Shown piece after piece: positions 23,801 to 36,247 of a stretch of DNA of 64,000 nt; position 1 is the stretch's first letter; each line of letters starts with the position of its first letter. A program made the position numbers and the translations under genes. The stretch lies in assembly GCF_958295425.1 (NCBI RefSeq), contig NC_081139.1:21457888-21521887 (forward strand). Reading direction: 5' to 3'. Source of the DNA: Solea solea (Eukaryota; Chordata; Actinopteri; Pleuronectiformes; Soleidae). The notes under the pieces are model-generated. The model searched no databases. It saw nothing but the letters and a program-made list of their open reading frames with translations, and was not told where the DNA came from.

Positions 23801-24252
23801 ATGATGGCAGTCTCGGCATGCGTCAGTGTGTAAATAAAGGCCTTTGCACTCAATAACGCAAAACAAAAAATTATTGTGATGCCATTGTGTCAGGCATTGT
23901 AAATGTTTAGATGCAAATTAACTTATATAAATGGAGTGGACACGATTTACCCACAAAGATCATGTGGCAAAGGCCTTTAATACTTACCTGAAAGGTAAAA
24001 ATTTAACCTGTTATTGAAAGAAATTGAATTGTCTATTTGGTGTGCATCTTGCCAGTCTTGCAGCATAAATTGTGTTCACCTTTCTGGTGCAGTAAAGTCA
24101 ATTGGAGTGTTAGTCTTGGTCCAAAGGTCAGATAAACGTCAGTCCAAGTCAGTCATCACTCACTCACTCACACTCACTCAACCAGGAAAACAGTAGGAAA
24201 AACAGATCAGAAATTATAGACTGGCATTAACACCAAGACCAAGTACAGTCAT

Positions 24253-26442
24253 GACACAGTGGCCATGAAGAATCAAGATTCAGGTCAGAGCAGGTATAGT
24301 AATGGCACGGCAGCCAAGCAAGAAAGAAAAACTGCACTTAACATTTGAAATTTTACCGCAACTAAAACGCAATATCTAATTAGGATGGACATGCAGGGAT
24401 GTCGGTGCTCCTCTTGACTGATGCTAGAAGAAAAGTACAGGTTAGTTCACTTACTGTGCATGGACGCGGAGGCACCCATGTTTGCCTATGTAAAATGACT
24501 ATACGCGCAAGGCCAGACGTACAATGACACAAGTAGGCTATGAAGGCGCGGGCACAGTTAGCGATCATGGCCTACTTGCATTAAGGGACGTATGGCCATA
24601 CAAAGGCAATGGCACAGCTGCCATCCAAAGCCAGGTACTGTGTTTGTAGATCACCAGGATCTTTTTTAACGTTCCAGGGCTAACGGTAGATTAATGGCCA
24701 CGATGGAAAAGAGAGAGAGAGAAAAAAAAAAAGGCACAGCGGCCAAGAAGTCTAAGCCTTGTGACAGAGCGTACAAGGTACAACATTCATTTTATTCCTA
24801 CCATCTACCTTTAACTGTACACCAACATCCATTTAAACCTCATTTAAGATCTGGTCCTCCAACATCACTGTATTTTAGTGCTAAAGAAAACAGTTCAAGT
24901 TGATTATTTTTTTCCTTTTAGAAGTGAGGAAAGGCACGAGGAGGGCCAGGACAGCTCGACACGGCGGCCGGAAGAGCGATGGCCCGCGGCCTGCGTAACA
25001 GTTGGAAAGAAAAAGTTGTTAAGGGCACAGTGGCAAGGCAAGAAAACGCCTCCATAGAGAGGCGTGTTCTTACCTTTGCATGTAAATTGTCAGTGTGATT
25101 TGGTAGTTAGCTGTCGGCAGCGAGACTAGCAAGTCAGTTGCAAACACCTAAGTACCTTCACTTTCAAAAACACACAACACACAAGTTTTCTTTTGTTTAT
25201 TCCCCTACTCTGCAAGAGAAGAAAAAATATGGACTCACCCTCTGTAGACGGACCTAAAAAGGAAATGTTAGTGGATTATAACTTATCAAGCATCGAAGCC
25301 CTTCAAGACATCATATCTACTTTAATGTGAACTGCTGAACATAATCATATTCTCAGACCACCTTAACTATTCAATCCAGGCATCTCAGTCACACACAACC
25401 CATTCAGTCATTCAGAGAGAGAACTTCAAACACATCAGTCACCTCATTCTTTCAAATCACTCGCTCAGCAGTTCCACAAAAATATAACCAACAAGGACCA
25501 GATTTCAGACCACCAATAAGGTGGACAGGAACATACAAAACCAACCTGTGGCCAATGCTCCATGTACAACCCTCAGCTATTAGACAGATGGAAAGCAGGA
25601 GAATAGAAAGAACGTGGCCATGTTGGACAATGCAGAGAGATGTAGGCACGGCGGCCAAGAAAGAGTGGGGACACGGCGGCCACCCAGAATTAAATCACGA
25701 CACCTACTATTTGACGATCTTCATGAAGATCAATCTGGGGGGAAAAAAACAAAACAAAAAAAAGTTTGAGTCCAGTCTCCAGACTTGACAATGTTCAAGT
25801 TCATATTGTTACAGGTGTAAACTGTAACTAGGTAAGGTGTTCTACAATGTGTTTGTATGAGGTACAGACATGGTTCACCCAGCCTGAGATATAAAGACTC
25901 ACTTTCAGTGAAAACATTGCTGCCAGCAAAAATTCTATTCTAACAGTGAAACAAAGAAATTAACATAATCACAAATTATGTAGAATAAAGTTGATTAAGA
26001 TTTAAGGAATGCCTTTTAAGTTCAAGTATAGAAATGTCATTAGCCACATTCTTTAAAAACACAAAAAACTTATATTACACATGTGTGATTAAATTAATAT
26101 GATATATTGCCATCAGTTAAATACATTATGAAAATCAGCCATAACATTGTCAATGATGTTGTACATTATCTCTAAAGGTGTCACCTTTTTTTGACAGCCT
26201 CATGCTTTTGTATATGGCGGGTCTGACCAGGTCTCCGTGAGCAGGAAGCAGGTTGTTCCTTTAAAAAAAAAAAAAAAGTTTGTATTTTAATGACTACATT
26301 AAAAGTTTAGAATTATAAAATTTATGTATAACCCTGAATCTGTTTTAAAACATGTAACATAAAAAAAAACAAGTCTTTCCAGTGAAAAACTCAATAGTAA
26401 TGACCATGAGTGGAACAGGGAGTTAACATAGCACAGCAGCCA
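24253..26442 (+). repeat. Cluster of nine GRCACRGYGGCCA motifs
   Basis: The 13-mer GRCACRGYGGCCA or a close variant occurs at 24,253, 24,304, 24,611, 24,733, 24,958, 25,024, 25,645, 25,670 and 26,430, always in the same orientation and with irregular spacing. The DNA between copies is not obviously repeated. It could be the remains of a decayed tandem repeat, or conserved motifs in the putative minus-strand RNA, where it reads TGGCCGCYGTGYC. Confidence 0.5.
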
Positions 26443-27069
26443 TTTTCACTTGTTTTTAGTCTTTAGTCTTGTTTTGTCTATTTTGATAATGGATTGGTTT
26501 AAGTGTTTGAGTTTCAGAATTTTTTATATTGTTAAATGTGAATATTTCCTAATTTCTTTGCTCTATTTAAGCAATCATTGAATCCAAATAATTTAAGAAT
26601 ATAATTTAATTTAGAAACAGTGAACATCATTTAACATTTTATGGACCAAACATGAAAATAAATCACAGGTTAATGAAAATAGTTATTAGTTGCAGCCCCA
26701 TTTAAAACAATGATTTAACTGCTGTAACCAGACAAAACGGCTGCCAATTCAGATAACTGGCTGACAATGAGGCACAGCTTGAATATTGAGGTATATTGAG
26801 CATATAATTCAGCTAACAGAGTCACCGTTAACATAACTTGACAAAAGTTACTCACCATTCTGGACGGGCCACCAATCTGCCAACCAAACTTTTTTTCGCG
26901 TCTTTTTTTTTTCGTTACACCGCTCGTGCAGCTTCTCTTCCAAGTAACATCACGGAACTGGAGGAACTGCTGGAGGAAGATTAAATAAGAAGAGGAGGAG
27001 GAAGCAATCAGCGGTCATCAGCTGATCGAAAAACACCTGCGTGAAGATGAGCAGGTGTGTTGTGTGTCA
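26443..27069. other. Non-coding interval; possible start of minus-strand transcript
   Basis: From about 26,850 to 27,010 the DNA is less AT-rich. On the minus strand it offers a first-exon-like segment ending in a strong donor (AGAATG|GTGAGTAAC). There is no TATA box or CpG island that decides the matter. Confidence 0.2.
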
Positions 27070-27330
27070 CCAATCAATCAGTATTCTTCTTCTTCTTCGG
27101 TTTTATGGCGGTTGCAAACAACGATTTGGTGCATTACCGCCACCATCTGGTATGGAGTGTGGATCGAACTGTTGATCTAACTGAACTATTACTTAAAAGT
27201 AAAAATAATAAAATAAATTATAATTTATATATATCTGTATATATATATATATATATACAGTTTAAAACATTAAAAACTTCTGTTCACATCTGTCTGTATT
27301 GTGTTTATTGATGAGAAAATAATGTGTAAT
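27070..27330. repeat. Short teleost repeat with (TA)n
   Basis: TTTTATGGCGGTTGCAAAC followed by GCATTACCGCCACCATCTG is a known type of fish interspersed repeat beginning. A (TA)n run lies at 27,224-27,257. Confidence 0.5.
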
Positions 27331-27507
27331 GTGTAAATTTGATCCTCGATATTATATTTTCCTCTTTCCTGCTTCTTTCTGTGTGCCTAGCCACTCCCAC
27401 TTTTCTTTGGTTACTGTAAAACAATCTTCCTTTCCTCTCCTCCTCCCATTGTTTTTGCCATCTCTCCTTTAGTTTTTGTTTAATGATGCTGTTCATTTCT
27501 GTTTTGC

Positions 27508-27509
<2 letters not shown>

Positions 27510-27543
<34 letters not shown>

Positions 27544-27572
27544 CATACATACATATATATATATATATTTGT
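27510..27572. repeat. (TA)n(TACA)n simple repeat
   Basis: About 15 TA units, then TACA tetramers, then TA again. No function is evident. Confidence 0.95.
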
Positions 27573-28197
27573 GCTGGTATCCATAAACATATTACTGTCA
27601 GGTTTATGATGTCATTTTTATATTTTATTTGTCTTATTTATCTCTGATGTACAGCACTTTGTTTCAGCTCCTAAAGTTGGATTGGGATTATGAGTTCATG
27701 TATATAAAATGTATTGAGGGTTTTTTTATATACTGTATGTGAAAACAAAAAAGTTTTGTTTCCCCCCCCCTCCCCTAGTGTTTTCCATGTTAGTGTATCC
27801 AGTGTTCTCTGCTGTGGATGAAGAGAAGACATGAATGTCATCACCTGAGCGTGTCGGCCTGTCCATAGGTTCAATGCTGACGTTACTCCTGCAAACCTAA
27901 TTAACAACACCACCCGAAATCCCTTGAATGCATGACAAGCAGCCAGCAGTGTGAAAGTATTAATATTTATGGCTGCATGTCGTGAACAGAGAAATGGACT
28001 AAATTAGCAAGTCTAATGCTTTGCAACACTGTAAACCCATGCAAGGAAAAGGAAAACTGATACTATCACAATCATTGGTGGAGTGCTGCCATCAGGGGTG
28101 ATTTTAGGGCTGAGAGGCTCATTTCTGTACTATTTAATATTTACAGTGCACACAATAGGATTTCTTCTATGAACCTGTATAATGTATATATTATACT
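27573..28197. other. Non-coding interval
   Basis: No exon or element recognised. It includes a short poly-C run near 27,763-27,775. Confidence 0.5.
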
Positions 28198-29446
28198 GAG
28201 ACAAGGACTCTAATGCAGACTTGATGTCCAATTCTTTTTTCTTTTTTTTTCCAACTTTATTTGTAGAACATTTTGAATAATTTGACAGACAGTGTAATGT
28301 ACAGTGCTAGAAATAAAAAAAACATTATGAGCATAAATCATCACATCTGAATGTCGCATCCCTACCCACCACCCACCATTGACCACCCCCCCACCCACTA
28401 TGATGTCCAATTCTGATATGTTGCCTATATCTGGGCCTGCTTACATTGCCTTAAAAATTAATATCATATCTGATATTGGCATTTACACTGGTTAACACTC
28501 GGGGAAACTGATTAAATGATTGGTATCCAATTAATTCCGCATACGAAGGAGGCCTAAATCCCATCTGACCATATCTGAATCCAATAGGCCAGTGATCAGC
28601 CTGGGGTCTGGCCTGGCAGATGATTTAACAAATCTGATCTCAAATTATGCTTATTGTCACAAAAAAAGAGTGAAAAAAACTACAAGTTCAGAGCTTTTAT
28701 TCTGAAAAAAATATGAACTGATTCAAATAGATTCTGTAGCTAGAACTGACAGGTAACCTAATAAATGTTTGGTTTGAAAAATAAAACACTGCTGTTGTCA
28801 TGGACAGCCAGGTTTGGAGAGTAAATGTCCGTACAATAACTACTTGCATATGTTAGGCTCAAAGAAGAATCAGTAATCCTTAAAATGTTAATGATGCACA
28901 GTAAATATTAACAGTACAAGTAAGTATCTCACACACGTTTGTATTTGTAAAAAGCTGGTGATTAAAGACAACTTCCACATTATTGTTAGCTTAAGGCCGC
29001 AAACGTGCGCTTTTGTTTCTGACTGAAGAAGTTTTAAGACACTTTGTCTGATGAAGGTACCATGTTTTGGACCAAATATTCAAAGTCTTACAAAACAAAT
29101 GGCCCTCAACCACATTTACTTGCTGATGCCTGCCATAGGCCTAGTTCAGGTGGAAGCGGTGCACCCCCAGTGGCTAAAATATAGAACTACATTAAGTCCA
29201 AAAATAGGTTAGTTAGTTCTAGTTAGTTAAGTAATGCAGTGAGATGAATGAAAGCAAGAAATACATTTCAATTCTCTTATGTTTTGTTTCTTTATAAATT
29301 AATTTTTGAGCAGGCATTTGACTTGGCACACTGACATTAAACAGTTCTGCAGCACTTTCATCGAGCACTGTTCTGATCTCTTGCTCTTTTGTCCTCTCTA
29401 CTTTCCTAATACAATAGCCAAAGTAAAATCCACATTGTTGGTTTAG

Positions 29447-29487
<41 letters not shown>

Positions 29488-30130
29488 CTGTGCTTTGTTA
29501 TAGTAACGAGTGTGCACTGGGGCCTGTCTTATGCTGCTGCTTAGAAATCATGTTTCTATTCGACTGTTTATCTCCTCTGTGTAACTGATAGGCATTGCAA
29601 TGAAAAACTGCATTATTTGTTGTAGTGACTTTCCTACATTCATGTGAGCTCGGCCTCAGCTCTTATGTAACTCAAACCCAGCTTATGTGTAATTAAAATG
29701 GCCTGAAAATTGATTTGTCCTGTGTGATTTGTTGTTTGTCGGTAGTCTCTGCATATCACGCCACAGTAGTTGCAATGTGTGCTGCCGGTGACTAAAAAAG
29801 CGAAAGTCTGACTAAAAAAAAAGTCAAACTCTGTCTGATGCTGAATCCATGTGCTTTTTCCCCTGCTCACACTGTCATGGGTCATGTCTGATTTGTGAGT
29901 ACATGGGAGGGAATGATCAGAATGGGGTCACTTGCACCATGCAGTGTAAATGAAATGACAAAAACTGGCACAGACAAAGGGAGAGGCAGAGACTGAATAG
30001 GCTCAGGGACGGCAGACAATGACAAACAAAGTGTGACATATTAGGGCAGGTGAAGTTAATCAAGGAGGCGGGAAACACAGCCGGGCAGGAAGTGAAGACG
30101 CTAAACAGGGACGTGACTGTACATTCTAGA
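28198..30130. mobile_element. Composite dispersed element, long form (family B)
   Basis: The left part shares GAGACAAGGACT and the TTGCCTATATCTGGG region with 10,755 and 9,470. The right part shares CACACTGTCATGGGTCATG, GGGGTCACTTGCACCATGCA and AATCAAG(G)AGG-GGGAAAC words with 9,851-9,945 and 10,960-10,995. The middle (28,560-29,860) shows no transposase frame. Ordered matches at both ends suggest one long element, or two linked relatives. A (GT)n run lies at 29,457-29,482. Confidence 0.4.
28236..28400 (-). mobile_element. Retroposed insertion with 14-bp target duplication
   Basis: TGATGTCCAATTCT occurs at 28,222-28,235 and again at 28,401-28,414, exactly flanking 165 bp. The insert begins with a T/C-rich run on the plus strand (poly-A tail on the minus strand), followed by CCAACTTTATTTGTAGAACA. 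This is the retroposon-tail word also seen at 15,426. The arrangement is a target-primed retroposition event on the minus strand. Confidence 0.75.
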
Positions 30131-30824
30131 AATGGTAAGGTAACTCCTGTCTTGCTCTCCACCCCACAAACTTTTAATGAGTCATAATTTGTTTGGGTAT
30201 TACATTTAATGACGTTGCTTTGGGCTGGGTTACACGTTCAGTTACCTGTGACAAGAGCACAGTCAAGCCTGTTTTTCATTTTGGTTTTAAATGACGGTGA
30301 CGTCAAGTCTCTATTAGAATGTCATCAAAGGAAAAACTTTCCACGGCTGTGTAAGTGGCTATGACTGCCCTTTCACAATCAGAAACCAAAAATATCTGAA
30401 AGAAGATCCATTATCTGCTCCAAAACACGGCCACTTCAATGACTGTGACTTGTGTTTCCAGAGAGATCCATTCCTCGACTTGTTACAGTGAAATGTAAAT
30501 CACAGAGTGTCGATTTATGACTCCAGAGACCAGAGAATGACAAACACACTCCTGTGTAAACACTGATTGTAACCGGCGTCCTACACCGACAAACAGGCTG
30601 TCACACTCATCAGAAGCGTGTAGTGCAGCTTCATTGGTTTGGCTGAGTCACACTGTGTATTCTAACGAGCTCTTGCCTTAACTTTGCACTTGACTGACCA
30701 ATCGATGTCAGGCCACAGGACTGTGTGTGTGTGTGTGTGTCGAGCGCTGCCTTTCCACCAATAATGAGCTTCACGGCGTTGCCATGATCTGCCGATTCTT
30801 CATCCACAGTTACGAGCTCTCATT
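30131..30824. other. Non-coding interval, partly unique
   Basis: Non-repetitive, moderately GC-rich DNA with a (GT)n run at about 30,721-30,740. No exon is supported. Confidence 0.4.
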
Positions 30825-31210
30825 AGTGTGTGTATGTGTGTGTGTGTGTGTGTGTTTGTTGAGTCATCAGGACCAGTAGTCCTCATGGAGACCAAAATCT
30901 GCTCCTAATGAGGCAGAACCTCATTGCTGAGTTTAGGGTTAAGATTTGAATTGTGATTTGGTTAATTTTTTTGCTAATTCGAACCATAAAAGGACCATAA
31001 AATGTCCTGTAACTAAGTGCCCAATATCTGGCAGTTATTTACAATTTACCAAAATTGATTTATTTACAAAAACACTGCAGTTGTACACAAATTTCCAATG
31101 TCTCAACTGAATGGAGGTCTGTGTGTGGGGTTTTTTCAGGGTTACGACCTGGTTTTAGGGTTAGGGTTAGGCACTTAGTTGTGGCGGTTATAGTTAAGAT
31201 AAGGGGTTCA
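30825..31210. repeat. GTGAGGACC-type dispersed repeat copy, interrupted
   Basis: AGGCAGAACCTCATTGCTGA, GGGTTAAGATTTGAATTG and GGTTTTAGGGTTAGGG match the copies at 14.9-15.7 and 18.5-18.8 kb. The stretch from about 30,968 to 31,135 has no counterpart in those copies and may be an insertion. Confidence 0.6.
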
Positions 31211-32850
31211 CTAAGATATAAAAACAAGGTTTTTTGTGTATGTGGTGCTTGGCTTCTGCCTGCTTCTCTGTTGCGATGTAGTGACAGGCAGCATCGATGG
31301 AGGCACCTCAGCTTTAAACAATAGCAAAGACTAATGTCGCAGTATACAGTACAATACAGGCCTCATAGATTTTTCCATTTGTATTGCTCATTAAGTACAG
31401 CGTAATACATTTTGCTCACCATCCCCCACTGCTCACGTGCTTGTGCCCACAGAGTTTCTCCCAGGTAGACAGTCAGAAGCATTTGGATACAGAGGTAAAA
31501 ACAATAGAATCATAAAAACTGGTCCATAAACCTCTCACATTTAACTTTTACTGCGCCTCATTAAAAGCAATAAACCACAAAAATGAAGTGCAAAACATGC
31601 GCCCTGTAACTGCTAGATTTAATAATCAATACATGCGTGTGCCATTACCAGAGTGAATGTCTTCATACCTCATCAACATTCAATAGGGACTGTGATAATA
31701 TGCATTTCAGTCAGTAGCTGGTGACTTAATTCATGTATTAAACATTAGTTTTTTCTAATATGATAGAGATGATATTGGTGAGATTCAGTGATAGGCTGAA
31801 AGCACCTGCAGATTTTAATGTTTGCATTTGTGAACTTTTGCATAAACATACAGCCTCAGTAGCTGCCGGTGTGGCTGTTGTATACATAAAAGAAAATATT
31901 ATTTGTTGTCCTTATTGAGCACTGTGAGTCCTATCTTTAGCTGAGGACAGTAATTGTGAGGGTGGAGGATTCAGGTATGAGATAATATTAAGTTACAAAA
32001 CCATCAGGGGAAATATCTAAACCAGGAGGAGGCAATGTGTCAACCAAAGCCACAACTTAGCAGATTTTCCCTCTCACCAGAGAAGATAACCAAGTCTCTC
32101 ATTTATGCGTTCATTTGGGGAGGATGGAAAAACTCTTCATGGCACTTTATATATAACACTCTTTATCTCCCACCTTCACCGTCAAATGAGCACAACCTCC
32201 TCTCTACCCTCGTGTCTGATGAGACCTGTCATCTATATCTCAGTCTCATTCCCTCAAATGGGACGCGCTCCTCCTTATTCACTCGGCAGAGAAATTACAG
32301 GACACAACAGATGAGACAACCGAGCTGAAATATGGACGTATACACTCCTCAGCAGAGACGGGAGCTTGTTTATGAGATGTGCAGAAAATCCTAGTCTGGT
32401 CGTGAACCACGGCTCAATAAAATCTTTATACCGCCATAAAATACAGTGATTGTAAGAGAGAATTAACATTATGGTATTCGCAAAGCCAAAATGGTTCCAA
32501 AAGCCCAAACAACAGGCCAGAACCGTGTCCTTGCTGCCATGTCCTTGTGTGTGTGAGCAGCTGAACCAGCTGATTAATGATCCGGGAGTAAGAAACGCAC
32601 ACAATGGCAAGCAGATACTTTGGGAATCAATTCATCACACTTTATTTCGTGTGACCTGAGCTGATGTAGTGGCTACAGAGCAGCACAGTACACTCTCAGC
32701 ACAAATGTATGAGTGTGGTTTAGAGAGCATATACACTCACGCATGTGCACACACACACACAAGGAGGGGACAAGTTCTCTGCCAGTGGCTCAAATCAAAA
32801 CATTTATGCCAAGGATTTAGTGGAGAGTGTGTGACTGAGGGAGTGGTGTG

Positions 32851-32884
<34 letters not shown>

Positions 32885-32909
32885 TCGGCCCAAGTTATGA
32901 GCAAACTAA
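31211..32909. other. Non-coding interval with simple repeats
   Basis: No exon is supported. (CA)n occurs near 32,748-32,761, and (GT)n followed by (GA)n near 32,850-32,885. Open frames at 32,035-32,660 have no recognisable domain. Confidence 0.4.
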
Positions 32910-33249
32910 TGGTGTTTTTCCATGATAGACTTCTAGCTCGGCTCGGCTCTACGCTTTTTTTTGCCTTTCCATTAAGGATAGTACCTGGTACCTGGTGCTG
33001 TTTTTAGAACCTGCTCTGGTGAGGTTCACTGATTGGTCAGAGAGTGTCGTCACTGGAAGTCAAGAGCGCGATGTCCGACACAAGAATCAAACTGAACAAT
33101 GCCGAACTGTAGATCAGTTAAAAAGACTTGAAAATCCCGAAAACATGCGTTAATCGCCGACATTTAGCAAGAACATTTCTAAAATCTCAATATCAAACCA
33201 AGTAGAGTAGAGCCGCGGAGTGCAAGAACTGTATAATGGAAAAGCACCA
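32910..33249. mobile_element. MITE-like element with 40-bp inverted ends
   Basis: The left end (TGGTGTTTTTCCATGATAG, then GGCTCGGCTCTAC) matches the reverse complement of the right end (TGGTGCTTTTCCATTATAC, then GCGGCTCTAC) over about 40 bp with few changes. The interior has GGTACCTGGTAC and no coding frame. It is related to 2,160-2,540. No target duplication is evident. Confidence 0.65.
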
Positions 33250-33359
33250 AAAGGATAAAAAAAAAAAAAAACAAGTGTGACACTGGTTTGGTGTAAACAA
33301 CAGAACTATAATGATTGCGATTTATAGTGATACATTATCAATAGTCGAAAAAGGCTTTG

Positions 33360-33412
33360 GCCTGGTGTGTGAGAGAGAGAGAATGAGAGAGAGAGAGAGA
33401 GAGAGAAGGAGA
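33360..33412. repeat. (GA)n microsatellite
   Basis: Interrupted GA dinucleotide run about 240 bp beyond the stop codon of the sorting nexin gene, so possibly in or near its 3' UTR. Confidence 0.9.
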
Positions 33413-33576
33413 TGCTCTTCAATTATGAGGAAAGTTTCCTTTTCTCACATTTTCTTCAATGCCATTGTATCAAGTATCAGGGCTGCAACAGGGGGGAGGA
33501 CATGTTATGTCATCCTCTGCTTTGCTACGTGTAGAAACACTGAGGATGCTCCATTAGCAGAGTGTTAATGAGGTCA

Positions 33577-36207
33577 CTAGGCCATCCCTCTGAAGGCTTG
33601 CAGGTATCGGTCGAACTGGTCAGCACTTTCTTTGGCTGTGAGAAGCTGCTGCTCGCACCACCCCACCAGAGCCTGCTGCAACATCCGCACACGGTCACTC
33701 TCAAACTGTGCAATCTGGAAGAGAAACACGTTCATACAGACAGCAAAATCAGCACATAGGACGATTATAATAGAGGCGTTACGATGAGCAAGCAGTGTGG
33801 AAATTGGGGTTCAATTTTAATTCAATAATTTACCTCCTGTTTTGCAACCCTGCTAATGTGATCAAACTCTGACTCTGCTGCTTTTTTCACCTCCTCCATC
33901 TGATGAACATAAGTGCACGTCATCATCATTACATGCTTGCTCTCAATCAGACTGAATTTACAAATCATATTTGCATTTTGTCGTCAGCCTTGTTGGTCTG
34001 TTCCCCCCACTGTGGTGTCATATCAGCAGGACATTACTGCCATCTGCTGGTAAAGATAAAGCACAGCAGACACTCACAGCCGCCTTCTTCACAGGTTTGG
34101 CCTTCTCTGCATTCCTCCGGGCCGTCTCTAACTCCACGAGTTTACAGGTTCTCCTGAACAGCATTTCCTGCATGGGACATATTAATCATGTGACACTGGG
34201 GAACATTGGTGACACGGTACATGCTGACATGTTGTATTTCAAAATAAAGCCAAGATTCGAGGTACGTAGGCCTCATAATGAACAACACACAACACACAAC
34301 CAACACACCTTTTCTGCCTCCTGGTAGCGTGACTCCAGGTCCAGACCCAGTCCCAGGGTGCTTACATTGTTCTCAGCAACACTCATCATATTTTTCTGCC
34401 CACACAGCAGCACGTTATGTGCAGATTATTTGGCGAATCAATGCTCCACTGCAGCGTGAATGTATGTCTGTTAAAGTGGGGAAGAAAAGCAAAAACTACT
34501 TACCTTCATAGATTCTAAGACTTCTGATAATCTCACACAAATCCTGCAAGAGAAAACAATTAATGTTAAAACTGCAGTGCGTAATGTTTGGTGTTTAGTG
34601 TGAACAGAAGCTATGTAACATTATTTGTATGGAGCTTCCTTCATCTGTCTGCAGTACTATCTGACTGAGGGAGCGTTTGTGTGTATACAGCAGCAGTGGA
34701 GGGGCGGGGGCAAGAAGCAATCTATCAAACCAAGTGTTACTTGAACAGTAGAATTCACTTGTGAAAAGTTTCATGGGCTCTTCTTCGTGTTTCCATACGC
34801 CAAACTGTTTGCAGCTGATTTACTTGCGCAATGTTGTCAATGACTCAGTCTATGCTGACACAAATCACTTCCTGTGTGCAGTGCAGGAATGATCCGAACA
34901 CTGCTATACAGAGAAACACACAGTCGTGTGGATCTGATCGGCTTAATCAGCGATGTGTGAACTTATTTGGCAACGGTTTGAATGTAACAGACATTTCTTT
35001 TACATCTAAGTACAGGTGATTATGTTCTGACCTTGAAAAAGCCTGTTTGACAGGATCCTCCCCTGCCTCCACACAGAGATGCAGAGCAGCTGAGAAGTGT
35101 CCACATGCCACTGCAATTTCTGCAAGCACATACAACATGTAACTAAGAGTAATGCACAGAATTGGTGTTGTTATGACCTGTTTACGAACAATCAGACAAA
35201 TTACACGAATGACACAAGTATCCACTTTGAATATGACAGATGGATTAAGGAAGTTCTATATAATCTCAAATTTGAGAGGCTAAGATTCTCCCTCAGAGGC
35301 TCCCTGAGGAAATTTGATCAAACTTGAAACCCCTTGCTCTCCATCATAGACTCCCTGATGAGTGAAATTAAGTCATTTGGATTTACAGTGTAACTAATCA
35401 CCAACTCAACTTTTTCTTTATTTTTTTTTAAATGTTTTTATTTATTTCTATTTTCTTCTTTGTTTCTCTGTATGTTGGGTTTTTGGTTTCGCTTTTGTTT
35501 GGTCCCGTTTTCCCCTTTTTTGTAATGTGTCTGTCACCTAGGCACAGGGGATAAAGATGGTGTATTGGGGGAGGGGGAGAGCAGGAAAAGGGGGAAAAAA
35601 GAAAAAATGTGAGCACTGTTTCATATTTTAAGCACTGTTTCACAATGTGCACACTTTGTATGGTTGGTTCTCAATAAAACGTATTGGGAACAAAAAAAGT
35701 ATCCACATTGAACAAACTGATGGTGCTCACACTGCAGGGCGGAAAGGTTTTGCTTATTAACCGCATGAAAAACCTGGTGAGCTTTTTGAGCGCAACTGCT
35801 GCTTGTAAGCAGTGGTGGGAGTAATCAATCACATTTACTCGCGTTACTGTATTGGAGTAGGTTTTTGGTTGATGTTTTTTTTGGAAGTGTTGTACTTCAC
35901 TACATTTTAAATCACATCCGTTACTGGGTAAAAAAATGTTGGCCTGGATTCAAATAAATAAATGAATTCACGCACCGGAAACTTTAGGTGACCGACGAGG
36001 ACAGGTGAATTGGCCCTAATTTAGGTCCCTGAGTGAGTGAGAAAGTTAAAGCATTTGTGACCTTTGACCCAGTTTGACCGCTACATTATGTGTTTACATA
36101 TTTTATTTTATCAGCACTTTATTTTGCAGAAAAGCAGTCTTGCAAGATCTGGGCCACCGTCCCGGAGTCCTCCAAATCAGGAGGTCACACACACACACAC
36201 ACACACA

Positions 36208-36247
<40 letters not shown>

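Noticed and set aside
23557..23853. Cys/Ser/Leu-rich membrane-like frame on the minus strand
   Set aside because: It is the complement of a GACA-type simple repeat.
23000..26800. Box C/D small nucleolar RNAs in the putative host transcript
   Set aside because: RTGATGA-like and CTGA words occur (for example at 24,140 and 26,150), but none has correct spacing with a terminal stem.
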